Below, piece by piece: positions 47,601-57,920 of a stretch of DNA of 64,000 nt. Position 1 is the first letter of the stretch; every line of letters starts with the position of its first letter. This DNA comes from Cantharellus purpuraceus (lineage: Eukaryota; Basidiomycota; Agaricomycetes; Cantharellales; Hydnaceae), in the NCBI GenBank assembly GCA_025174535.1, contig JALBUN010000049.1, positions 62,001 through 126,000 of the forward strand, in the 5' to 3' direction. The notes under the pieces are model-generated. The model did no database searches, was not told where the DNA came from, and was given only the letters and a program-made list of their open reading frames with translations. The position numbers and the translations under genes were made by a program.

Positions 47601-49689
47601 AGAATGGCCTCCTTTTATATTGTATTTACAGGAGCTGACTAATACTACTGGAAACTTCTACCTATTAATAGATGGAAACTACTGGAAGCTAGTGGAATAT
47701 GTGAGAAGGGGGTGGAAGTTTCCTAGCCAATGAGCTGCTTGGATTTGCTCTGACTCATGGCATGAGTCATGGATGGAGTCATAGTGTGACTCAGAGCAGG
47801 AGTCATAGTATGAGTAATCACAGGAGTCATGGTATGAGTTATGGAAGGAGTCATAGCATGAGTCACCATTACTCAAATAACTCGGTCAATACTTCGTTTC
47901 CCAGGCTGATAAGCACAGCTATGGGTAGGCATGGCTTCTATTGAACTCTCCACTGAAAATGGAGTCAGGAGGTGCAGTGGTTGCGAAGATATTGAGGATT
48001 TACTGGCAGTGGTGACCAGATTGAGTCGGAGATTGAAATGAGTGATGTGATCGAAAATGAGTCAGTTGTCTGGGTGACTCCGGCTGACTTTGAGGCTGCT
48101 GACATCTGTGAAGGTTTGTGGGTCCATGTGGGTCCCAAAACTTCGCCCAGCAGAACAATAAGTTTGTAGACTCATTTCTGCATGGAAAATTCCTGAAAAA
48201 ATATGAAAAAATAGAGAATATTTGAATGGCCCTGAATCAAGAGAAAGCAGCAGATATATGCTGATATTTTAAGGCCATCAAGCGGAATTGTACAGTTTTG
48301 GGACTTTAAACAAGATCTTTTTAAGGGAAAACCAGTTCCCATACAGGACACCTCTGACACAACAACTGGATATACATCCCTGATGCCAATGGTCTCTGAC
48401 TCCAAGTTTTGCAGTATTATCATGATCACCCAATCTCTGGCCATTTCGGCAAAACCACACACAAGGGTTAATCTGATGGGACTATGTATGGCCAAAAATG
48501 CAAGAATACATTCAACACTACTGTAACTCTTGTACCATGTGTATGCACTCAAAATTGCAAAGGCACAAACCCTACAGAATGCTTAAGCAACTTCTGGTCC
48601 TGGAGCAACCATGGAACTCCATCTCCATGGATTTCATAGAGAAACTCCCCCTGTCACTCAGATATAACACCATACTTGTGATTGTCAACAGGTTCACTAA
48701 ACAGTCACTATTCATTCTGATGCATGACACCATCACCTCCACCTCACTAGCTAAGTTGTTTGTTCTCCATGTATTCTCTAAACATGGAGTCCCATTGCAT
48801 GTCACATCCAATCAGAGCTCAGAGTTCATCTCCTCCTTCTTCTGCACATTAGGAAAGGCTCTCGACATGAAGCTTCATTTCACCTCCAGATACCATCCTG
48901 AAGGAGATGGAATGAATGAATCAGTCCCTGGAACAATATCTCTGAGTCTATTGTAACTATCAACAAGACAACTGGGCTGACCTACTTCTGATCACAGAGT
49001 TTGCCTACAACAATGCCCCAAACACAACTACCAGCATCTCTCCATTCTTTGCTAATAAAGGCTACCATCCAAACATCTCCGTCCACCCCAAGAAGGAACT
49101 CACCTCCACCAAAGCCCACCAATTCATAACTGACCTCAACCAACTACACCAACATCTCCAAGAAACCATCTCCAATGCCCAGATACAATACCAAGTCTCT
49201 GTGGACCAATGCCACATCCTGGCTCCAGACCTGCAAATCGGAGACAAAGTATTCATCAAGGCCAAACACTTCCAGACCACCCATCCATCAAAGAAACTCT
49301 CCAAGAAATACTTAGGTCCTTATGAGGTCATTGCTTGTGCAGGCAGCAGGTCCTTCACCCTCCACCTCCCTGACCACTTCTGAGCAGTTCACCCGGTCTT
49401 CCATATATCAATGCTCAAACCTGCTACTACAAATGAGATCTCCAGTCACACCCAACCTCCACCTCCTCCAATCATCATCAAAGGAGATAACGAATATGAG
49501 ATATCTGAGATCCTGGACTCAAAGATTGATTGTTGGTACAAGTGCAAGCTCCAGTACCTAGTCAATGGACTGGATACAAAAGCACAGATGAAGAGTCCTC
49601 ATGGATCTCTGCATCCAAACTCGATCATACATCCAAATCCATCTCCAATTTTCACTCCACTTATCCAGACAAACCTGGCCCTCTTATGA
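44640..49689 (+). pseudogene. G1 pol (protease-RT-RNase H-integrase-chromodomain)
   Basis: The protease motif reads ALIDSSSTHC (DSG expected). RT has the fingers and palm with YLDDI at about 45,856, followed by RNase H (ETNASNYALAAIL, DHKNLEYF) up to 46,915, where LTR-Y splits the gene. It resumes at 48,346 with the integrase HHCC (HYCNSCTMC) and core SMDF / TSNQSSEF, then GPYEVI and a chromodomain (YEISEILDSKID, about 49,495). Stops such as EV*GDE and QV*WSE are TGA at former CGA codons. Not functional. Confidence 0.85.
46911..48350 (+). mobile_element. LTR-Y solo LTR, copy 2, with TSD GGACA
   Basis: LTR at 46,916-48,345 (1430 bp), TGTTTTGGAACC ... GGTTCCCATACA, flanked by GGACA (46,911-46,915 and 48,346-48,350). 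The empty site is preserved in G2 as CCCCAAAGGACACCT. A 5-bp TSD with TG/CA ends marks an LTR retrotransposon, and the absence of an internal region makes it a solo LTR. No coding frame is convincing. TGACTCA/TGAGTCA cluster at 47,750-47,870. Confidence 0.95.
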
Positions 49690-49827
49690 ATCTTTAAGTT
49701 CCATTACTGATGCTAATTCTATTATTTTGCATCATCATTTCATTACAAAGTCACAAAGGAAACTACAAGTCTACCCAACCTCTGAAAGAATCTCACTCCA
49801 CCCCATTTTTTCTCCACTCCAAAATAT

Positions 49828-50568
49828 TGTTGAAAAAATTTCGCCTTGCTGGGGGTGTGTGGAGAGTAGATTTTGAATAGAGACAGAGGGAGTGATGGGA
49901 ACTGGATGTATGCGTAGTTTAATTGAAGATATACTTGAGTAGTATCTTCCTACGAAGTCTGATGGGATTTGGTGTGATCTTCGTCTAGATATCGACAATT
50001 TAAGCAGGGATCAGGAGCAGATGACTCGAACAAGAGTAAATGCTTAATAGAACATCAACCAGTGGAGCTTAGGCTTCGCAAACTGGGATTCGAATATATG
50101 TTTCAATACTCTGGAAGAGTATGCAAAAGATTGTAGAAATACGGGTTCGTTCTGGAGTTATTCCAGAAACGAATAGTTCAGACACAGTCAACAAAAACAG
50201 GTGAGAGGAAATTCTCTGATCTATTGAATATCTAGCTAGGCATGTTTTATACAAGATATGCATGCTAATAACTCGTGATAAAAGTTCTGTGTCATTTGAA
50301 ACATGGGAAAGAAACTTGTGATAAAAACGAAATGGGGGGTGGAGCCAATAGGGAAAAAATGACGAAATAAAATATAAAAGAAATATAGGAGAATGATCTG
50401 ATGTGTGTGGAGCTTACAGGGGCTTCTCCTCTTCCCTCCTAACCATTTCCCCTCGCTTTCCTACCTCCCCCTCAACCTCCTGAGCCTCCTATGTGCTCCT
50501 ATTCCTCCTATCCCCTCTGTTCCCCCTCTGTTCCCCTCTCCCCTAGAAGTCCAGTCTTCCAAATAACA
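49828..50568 (-). mobile_element. LTR-C solo LTR with TSD AATAT
   Basis: 741 bp in minus orientation, ends TGTTGAAAAAATTT (left) and CTTCCAAATAACA (right). It is flanked by AATAT (49,823-49,827; 50,569-50,573) and very similar to the copia-1 LTR (742 bp). It lies between G1 pol and the antisense gene. Confidence 0.95.
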
Positions 50569-50892
50569 AATATTACAATCATTTTCATTTTCATTTTTTT
50601 AGTTATACATTGTGTTTCCTTTTTCCCTTCCCCTTGTCTACCTCAGGCTCCATCTCTGACTCATCGTCACTCTCTACATCCGACACCCAATCTTTCTCAT
50701 CCCCCATGTCCAAATCCTTGTCCAAGGGGGCCATGAACTTCTGCAGTCGATGCAACTCAGCAGTCCACCAACCCTCCAGAACCTCCTTCCATTTCATCAT
50801 CTTCACTAACTCCACTAACAACCCCTCCATTTTCCAGAGGTGCTCTGACAGCAGGTTAACCAGCCGGATTCCATCAGCAATAGAGCCAGAAT

Positions 50893-51594
50893 CATAGGAG
50901 AAGAGGGATAAAGGGGATAGGGGGACAGGAGCACAAAGAAGGCTCAGGGGGATCAGAGGGGAGAAGGGGACAAGTGGAGATGATTATAGGGATGGTATAG
51001 GGAATAGGAGAATCCCCTGTGAGTCCTAGGACTACCTGGACATTTTCTTACATTTTATTTCATCATTTTTGCATCATGGACAACCCCCCACATCATTCCT
51101 CCATCACATATTCTATCATTGGTCTAGAAGATTTATGAAGGACTTTTACATACATGAGGCCCCTTACCATGTATAAATTATGCTTGTATTGCCCTTGAAC
51201 AATTCAAAGTAATTATCTCTCACCTATTCTGTCTGTGTGCTTAAACTATTTGTATCTGGAATAACTCCAGAACGAACGCGTGTTTCTACTAGCTTTTGCA
51301 TATTCTATTAGAATAGTGCATACTCTATCCGAATCCTGAATTACGAAGCCATATGACCACTGGCTATTTTCCTATTGAGCATTTACTCATATTCAAGTCA
51401 TCTGCTCCTGCTGCTCGCTCAAAGTATCAATATCTAGACAAAAACTCAACCAAATCACTTCAAATTTCATAGGAAGATACTATTCGACCGTATCTTTCAT
51501 TTGATATGCATACACCCAGGTCCCATCACTCCCTCAGTCTCTATTCAACATCTACTCTTCACTCCCCCACAGCAAGGCAATTTTATACACAACA
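50893..51594 (+). mobile_element. LTR-C solo LTR, plus orientation, with flanking deletion
   Basis: Contains ATCTGGAATAACTCCAGAACGAA at about 51,256 and ends TTTTATACACAACA at 51,594. The left end is not crisp. The host antisense gene has lost about 250 bp between the two flanks, so insertion or later recombination removed target sequence. Confidence 0.8.
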
Positions 51595-52704
51595 CTGAAG
51601 GCGGCAGGTTGGACCAGTGGGCCATACACACTCCATGCCTGCATCACAACACAAGTCACATATTATGCTGGGCCTGCTGAATGGCTCTGTCAGAGCCAGA
51701 GCCTTGGGTGGTCTGCTCCTTTTCAATGTAGCCTCCAAGTGCTCCCTCTCCTCCTCCTTGTCCTACTGTTCCGCTGCTGCCTTCTCCATCTCACACTTGC
51801 AAAGCTGGATTGCTGACCTAGCAACATGCAGCTCCTTCTTACAAGTTGCCAATACACAATTCTCTGCCTTGCACCATATGACCCTCTGATCTGCCTCCTG
51901 CTTCTCTGTATCAGCGCTCAGGTGCACCTTCAATGAGAAGACCATGACCTCAAGGTTCTTCTTGGTGGTAGCAGCATATAGCTCCGCCCTTTTGCAAGCT
52001 TCAACTGCAGCTACCCAAGCCATCTCCTCATAACAATTCAAGGCCGGATCAGGCTCTGTATCCATCCTGACATCCACACCTGCCTCAGGCTCTGCATTTG
52101 TGTCAAGCTCCATGTTGGCATCAGGATCCGCCTCTGCTTCTGCCCTCTCCACCTCTGCCACATCATCTTCTTCAGCTGCACCCACCACAAATAATGGCCA
52201 TGGTCGCAGATGCAATGACGAGTCTACTGGAGGGGCAGTTGTTGGACAGGTTGACTCCATCTGTGTGACTGGGATAATGGTGACCTTGGGGGTCCCCACC
52301 CGTATTGGCACACTCAGACTCCCTGGGTGACTAGTCACCCCTGCCCCAGTCACCTCCTCCTCTACCTCCATGGCAGCTTCTAGCTCATGTGCCTGCTCTT
52401 CCACTTCCTTCAGCCTCACAGCCTCCATCATGGCCGCAAGCTCCTTGACCCTGCATGCTCGCTCAGCCTTCACTTCTTCCTCCTTCCACTTCTGTTCCGT
52501 CTCCTCCTCCTCCTTCCGTTTCTATTCCTCCTCCTCCTTCTGTCTCCATTCCTCCTCCTCCTCCTTCCATCTCCGTTCCTCCTCCTCCTCCTCCTTCTTC
52601 TGTCTCCATTCCATCTCCTCCTCCTTCCATTTCTGTTCTGCCTTCTCCTCCTTCCGTCTCCGCTCCTCTTCTTCTTCCTTCCATTGGGCCAGGAGCAACT
52701 GTTC

Positions 52705-53411
52705 TGTTGAAAATTTCACCTTGCTGGGGGGATGTGGAGAGTAGATTTTTAATAGTGACAGAGGGAGTGATGGGAACTGGGTGTATGCATAGTCGAATTG
52801 AAGATATATCTTGGGAGTAACTTCATACAAAGTTTGATGAGATTCAGTGTAGTCCTCGTCTAGATATTGACAGTTTGAACAGGGATCAGGAGCAGATGAC
52901 TTGAATGTGAGTAAATGCTTAATAGAAAATCAACCAGTGGAGCTTAGGCTTCAAAAACCGGGGTTCAAATAGATGTTGCAATATTTAGAAGAGTATGCAA
53001 AGGTTTGACAAATTTCGAGTTCATTCTGGAGTTATTCCAGAAACAAATAGTTCAGACACAGACAACAGAAACAAGTGAGAGCAAATTCTCTGGTCCATTT
53101 CATATCTAGCTAGGCATGTTTTATACAAGATATGTGTCCTAAGAATGTGATAAAAGTCCTGAATCATGTGAATCATGGGAAATAAACTTGTGATAAAAAC
53201 GAAATGGAGGTGGAGCCAATAGGGAAAAATGACAAAATAAAATATAAAAGAAATATAGGAGAATAATCCGATGGGTGTGGAGCTTACAGGGGCTTCTCCT
53301 CTTCCCTCCTAACCATTTCCCCTCGCTTTCCTACCTCCCCCTCAACCTCCTGAGCCTTCTATGTGCTCCTGTTCCCCCTCTCTCCTAACCCCTTGCTCCC
53401 CATAATCAACA
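52705..53411 (-). mobile_element. LTR-C solo LTR with decayed TSD
   Basis: TGTTGAAAATTTCACC ... CATAATCAACA. Flanks TGTTC (52,700-52,704) and TGCTT (53,412-53,416) are explained by an original TGCTC with C-to-T changes, as the empty site in G3 reads AACTGCTCGAG. Confidence 0.85.
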
Positions 53412-53596
53412 TGCTTGAGCTTGGCCACACTCATGTTTGCTAAGGGGTTCAACATCATTGAGTATAAGACCTCAAACATGCCCCTCCTTTTATATGTCTC
53501 CAGACCCCCAGTATAACTCCAACTGCGCCCAACCATCTCACCTATTCAATCCACGGACATGAGGCCTCAAGGGCTCAGCCTTAAATGAAGAGATAC

Positions 53597-54124
53597 TGTT
53601 ATGACTACATTCATTAATGCCCAGATCCCCGTCTGATCCACTCAGATCCCCACACACATGAAATCTATACTCCATTTGGAAACCATCACATCTCCATTAA
53701 TCTGTCCAATTGTCACAGTCAATCTCACTCATCTGCCTCTGGTTCTGATTGATGCATCAGCATCACCATAGGAACCCAGAGATCCATCTCTGTCAGACTT
53801 GGACATATTCACATAAGGCCATCGGCCTTGGAGACCCATCACCGGAGTAATTATTATTAGCTTTCAAATATGTATTTAAGTTGTCCAACTGGGGACTTCA
53901 TTCCCAGTTCAAATATCAAATCACACCTAGTTCCTAAGTCCGATTCTAACCATCTAAGTCATACTCCATCTCCAAAATCTCAGACACAGGTATTAGTGAG
54001 GGCACAGCACATAAGCTGAAGCCAAGTCTGTTCTGATCCCCACGATGCACCCCAATCCCCGCTCTGACTCTGACTGTTGACTCTGACCCAATCTCTGACC
54101 CCCAATTGGACCTAGTGGGTAACA
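53597..54124 (+). repeat. G1 3' LTR
   Basis: 528 bp, TGTTATGACTACATTC ... GTGGGTAACA, followed by ATGAG. It differs from the 5' LTR by many CpG-type transitions and a few indels, so the insertion is old. Confidence 0.85.
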
Positions 54125-54559
54125 ATGAGAGTAATAAAGAGGCCAGACTGGCCAGGAAGAAACAAGCAACTAACAAAGATATGCCAATGGGTAAAGAAAA
54201 CAACAGAGATGCTGAACTAGTGGGGAAGAGAAACCATAAGGGAAATGGAACAGGAAAAGGTGCAAGGAAGGGAAAAGGACAGGAGGTGGAAAAACAGATG
54301 GCTGCTGGAAATCCAAAACAAAGACTCACATTGAAAATGGAATGTTTTTGGTTCTCAGAGCTATAGTTGTGGTCATTGTCAGCCATGACAAGCATGTGTG
54401 AGCGCACAGTGATCCCAACATCATATTCATGTTCAACTCAACAAGAGGAGCACAGTGATGCTGACACTGTAGTCACATTCTTCTCAACAAGTGGATTAGG
54501 TACGTATATTTTTGTATATTTAAGTGCATATTTACATGTCATCATGTTCATCATTGTGA

Positions 54560-54746
54560 CAAAGGTTTTTTTTACTATGAAGTGACTTGCCCTCAATGTG
54601 GATGCATATGGATCTGCAGTTAGGCAGAATACAAAAATTTTCTTTCTGGTGCCTGCTGGAGTTCACACCTTTATCCATGAACTCCAGGTACACATATTGT
54701 GATAGTCTGTATATCTCTAATCTAATATAACACCTTTATCCATGAA
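54560..54746 (+). repeat. 3' end of repeat family X with hairpin
   Basis: Continues gene X after its stop at 54,366. Inverted repeat CTGGAGTTCA...TGAACTCCAG near 54,656-54,687 and a second arm copy at about 54,732. It is truncated at 54,746 by chromovirus G3. Confidence 0.65.
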
Positions 54747-55357
54747 TGTTACACACTAGGTCCAATTGGGGGTTGGAGATTGGGTTGGAGTTGGAGTGGG
54801 AATTGGGGTACATCGTGGGGGTTGGAACGGACTTGGCTTCAGCTTATGTGCTGCGCCCTCACTAATACCGGTGTCCAAGATTTCGGAGATGGAGTACAAC
54901 TTAGATAGTTAGGATTGGACTTAGGAACTAGGTGTGATTTGATATTCAAACTGGGGAATGAAGTCCCAAGTTGGGCAACTTAATACATATTTGAAATCTA
55001 ATAATAACTACTCCAGTGATGGGTCTCCGAGGCTGATGGCCTTACATGAGTATGTCTGAGTCTGACAGGGACGGATGTCTGGGTTCCTATGGTGATGCTA
55101 ATGCATCAATCAGAACTGGAGGTGGAGATTTGGCAGTGACAATCAGACAGATAAATGGAGATGTGATGGTTTCCAAATGGAGTATAGATTTCATATGCGT
55201 GGGGATCTGAGTGGATTGGATGGGGATCTGGGCATTAAGGAATATAGTCATAACAGTATCTCTCCATTTAAGGCTGAGCCCCTGAGGCCTCATGTCTGTG
55301 GATTGAATAGGTGAGACGGTTGGGTGCAGTTGGAGTTATACTGGGGGTCTGGAGACA

Positions 55358-55365
55358 TATAAAAG
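55358..55365 (+). promoter_or_regulatory. TATA box of the G3 antisense gene
   Basis: TATAAAAG inside GGAGACATATAAAAGGAGGG, conserved at the same place in G1 (53,487-53,494, minus) and G2 (57,885-57,892). It lies about 40 bp before the likely ATG and outside the LTR. Confidence 0.6.
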
Positions 55366-55396
55366 GAGGGGCATAATTGAGGTCTTATCCTCAACG

Positions 55397-57095
55397 ATGT
55401 CAAACCCATTGGCAAACATGAGTGTGGCTGAGCTCGAGCAGTTGCTCCTGGCCTGACAGAAGGAAGAGGAAGAGGAGTGGAGACGGAAGGAGGAGGAGGA
55501 GGCAGAACAGAGACGGAAGGAGGAGGAGGAGGCAGAACAGAGACGGAAGGAGGAGGAGGAAGCAGAACGGAGATGGAAGGAGGAGGCAGAACGGAGATGG
55601 AAGAAGGAGGAGGAGGCAGAACGGAGACGGAAGGAGGAGGAGGAGGCAGAACGGAGACGGAAGGAGGAGGAGGCAGAACGGAGATGGAAGGAAGAGGAAG
55701 AGGAGCAGAGATGGAAGGAGGAGGAGGCAGAACAGAGATGGAAGGAGGAGGCAGAGGTAGAACAGAGATGGAAGGAGGAAGAAGTGAAAGCCAAGCGAGC
55801 ATGCAGGGTCAAGGAGCTTGCAGCCGTGATGGAGGCCATGAGGCTGAAGGAAGTGGAAGAGCAGGCACACCAGCTTGAAGCCGCCATGGAGGTAGAGGAG
55901 GAGGTGACTGGGGCAGGGGCAACTAGTCACCCAGGGAGTCCTAGTGTGCCAATATGGGTGGGGACCCCCAAGGTCGCCATTATCCCGGTCACACAGATGG
56001 AATCAACCTGTCTAACAACTGCCCCTCCAGTAGACTCATCGTTGCATCTGTGACCATGGCTGTTATTTGCAGTGGGTGTGGCTGAAGAAGATGACACAGC
56101 GGAGGTGGAGAGGGCAGAAGTGGAGGCAGATCCCGATGCCAATATGGAGCTTGACACAAATGCAGAGCCTGAGGCAGGTGTGGATGTCGGGATGGATATG
56201 GAGCCAGATCTGACCTCAAATTGCTACAAGAAGATGGCTTGGGTAGCCACAGTTGAAGCTCACAAAAGGGCGGAGCTCTATGCTGCTACCACCAAGAAAA
56301 ACCTCAAGGTCACACTTGTAAGAAGGAGCTGCATGTTGCTAGGTCAGCAATCCAGCTTTGCAAGCGCAAGATGGAGAAGGTGGCAGTGGAACAGCAGGAC
56401 AAGGATGAGGAGAGGGAGCACTTGGAGGCCACATCGAGAAGGAGCGGACCACCCAAGGCTCTGGCTCTGACAGAGCCATTTGGCAGGCCTGGCATAATTT
56501 GCGACTTGTGTCATGATGTGGGTGTGGAGTGTGTATGGCCCACTGGTCCAACTCACCACCTTTGGTCCTGCAATCATTGTCAGGGTCAGAAAGGAGGGTG
56601 TAGGATTGATGGAAAGTTCAATCCCTGAAATTGGAGTGTCAAGCCCCGACTGGTGGTACAAGGAGAAGCGGAGAAAGAATCAGAAGGTCATCCGACCAAA
56701 AAGCGGCAGATGGAGACAGGTGCTGTGGCAGCTGGGGGTAGCAGTGTTGGGTCGGAAGGAGCAACGACTGGTGCAGGTATGGGGTGCATCTCTGCACCCA
56801 ATAGTACTGTGGGCTAGCTTATCTGGCTGGTTAACCTTCAGTCAGAGCACCTCCAGCGGATGGAGGGGTTGTTAGTGGACTTGGTGAAGACAATGATGGA
56901 AGGAGGTTCTGGAGCATTGGCGGACTGCTGAGTTGCATTGGCTGTGGAAGTTCATGGCCCCCTTGGACAAGGATTTGGACATGGGGAATGAGAAGGATTG
57001 GGTGTCATGTAGAGAGTGATGATGAGTCAGAGACAGCATTGGAGATGGAGCCTGAGGTAGACAAGGGGAAGGGAAAAAGGAAATGCAATGTATAA
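55397..57095 (+). pseudogene. G3 antisense gene (coiled coil / Zn2Cys6-like)
   Basis: Frame starts MSNPLANMSVAELEQLLLA and meets a TGA at the CAA/CGA position of its relatives. A long Glu/Arg/Lys coiled coil follows, built from a 30-bp tandem repeat (AEQRRKEEEE type, 55,470-55,790), then VKELAAVMEAMRLKEVEEQ and an acidic middle (AEEDDTAEVERAEVEADPD). A deletion with frameshift lies near 56,310. The Cys cluster CDLCHDVGVEC ... CNHCQGQKGGC (about 56,503-56,601) keeps all six cysteines, Cx2Cx6Cx12Cx2Cx6C. It ends KGKRKCNV at 57,095. There is no relationship to Gag or Pol. Confidence 0.75.
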
Positions 57096-57277
57096 CTTAA
57101 AAAATGAAAATGATTTGATTGTAATATTTTGGAGTGGAGAAAAATGGGGCGGAGTGAGATTCTTTTGGAGGTTGGGTAGACTTGTAATTCCTTTTGTGAC
57201 TTGTAATAAAATGATTTAGTGTCAGTAATGGAACTTAAAGATTCATAAGAGGGCCAGGTTTGTCTGGATAGGTGGAG

Positions 57278-57782
57278 TGTTATGCACTAGTTCCGATTGG
57301 GGTTGGAGATTGGGTTGGAGGTTGGGTCAGAGTCGGAGCACGTTGTGGGGGTCGGAACGGACTTGGCTTCAGCTTATGCTGCGCCCTCACTAATACCGGT
57401 GTCCGAGATTTCAGAGATGGAGTACGACTTACAGAGTTAGGATCGGACTTAGGAGCTAGGCATGATTTGAACTGGGGAATGGAGTCCTCAGTCAGCAACT
57501 TAAATACATATTCGAAATCTAATAATAATTACTCCGGTGATGGGTCTCCGAGGCCGATGGCCTTACATGAGTATGTCCGAGTCTGATGGGGACAGATGTC
57601 CGGGTTCCTATGGTGATGCTGATGCATCAATCGGAACCGGAGATGGATGGGCGGAATCGGTGGTGACAATCGGACAGGAAAATGGAGATGTAGCAGTTCC
57701 CAAATGGAGTATAGATTTCATATGCGCGGGGATCTGAGGGGATCAGACGGGGATCTGGGCGTTAATGAATATAGTCATAACA
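57278..57782 (-). repeat. G2 3' LTR
   Basis: 505 bp; plus reading TGTTATGCACTAG ... ATATAGTCATAACA. Confidence 0.85.
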
Positions 57783-57884
57783 GTATCTCTCCATTTAAGG
57801 CCGAGCCCCTGAGGCCTCATGTCCGTGGATTGAATAGGTGAGACGATTGGGCGCGGTTGGAGTTATACTGGGGGTCTGGAGACA

Positions 57885-57892
57885 TATAAAAG
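57885..57892 (+). promoter_or_regulatory. TATA box of the G2 antisense gene
   Basis: TATAAAAG within GAGACATATAAAAGGAGGGG, 36 bp upstream of the ATG at 57,921 and about 100 bp outside the LTR. Confidence 0.6.
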
Positions 57893-57920
57893 GAGGGGCA
57901 TGATTGAGGTCTTATCCTCA

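Larger units (their letters stand above)
50603..53462 (-). pseudogene. G1 antisense gene (coiled coil / Zn2Cys6-like), interrupted twice
   Basis: Runs opposite to pol: start near MLNPLANMSVAKL (about 53,455), a Glu-rich repeat region, then a 236-aa open piece (51,763-52,473, MKAERACRVKELAAMMEA...) and the C-terminus KGKGKRKHNV ending at 50,603. Two LTR-C copies (52,705-53,411; 50,893-51,594) split it, and the second replaces about 250 bp including half of the Cys cluster (ICDLCCDAGMECVWPT remains). Otherwise it aligns with the genes at 55,397 and 57,921. TATA box at 53,487-53,494. Confidence 0.75.
42958..54124 (+). mobile_element. Complete but decayed Ty3/gypsy chromovirus G1 with nested insertions
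   Basis: LTRs at 42,958-43,449 and 53,597-54,124 both start TGTTATGACTA and end GTAACA. The flanks carry TSD ATGAG (42,953-42,957; 54,125-54,129). Internal order: gag, pol (protease, RT, RNase H, integrase, chromodomain), then an antisense gene on the minus strand before the 3' LTR. Nested: LTR-Y solo (46,916-48,345) and LTR-C solos (49,828; 50,893; 52,705). Frames are broken by many TGA stops and indels. Confidence 0.9.
40800..54366 (+). pseudogene. Repetitive fungal gene X, split by a solo LTR and by chromovirus G1
   Basis: Coding pieces lie at about 40,830-41,741, 42,453-42,957 and 54,125-54,366. Readable segments include KTGLKGPTLTYQQCRLAHV, FLHQFYQGGHISHQ, AHTEMETFLFAVKG and YDKYEKLIV...GVEPINWPGDIPF. 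These resemble proteins of unknown function that are highly repeated in Agaricomycete genomes; the naming rests on memory. The last part is Lys-rich (KKCQCKPKAQDD | SNKEARLARKKQ) and is continuous across the G1 site when one ATGAG is removed. Many in-frame stops fit C-to-T decay. The 3' region ends in the hairpin repeat at about 54,660-54,685. Confidence 0.55.
54747..57277 (-). mobile_element. Chromovirus G3 fragment (3' LTR, antisense gene, pol tail)
   Basis: Minus orientation. LTR at 54,747-55,255 (TGTTACACACTAG ... CATAACA in plus reading), then the antisense gene on the plus strand, then about 100 bp of the pol C-terminal/untranslated end (GGGCCAGGTTTGTCTGG). At 57,278 it is interrupted by the G2 LTR, so the rest of G3 should lie beyond the window. 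Confidence 0.85.

Noticed and set aside
52463..55802. Pro/Ser-rich ORFs opposite the Glu-rich repeats
   Set aside because: They are reverse-strand readings of the GAGGAGG-type minisatellite; the Glu-rich frame continues into conserved sequence, they do not.
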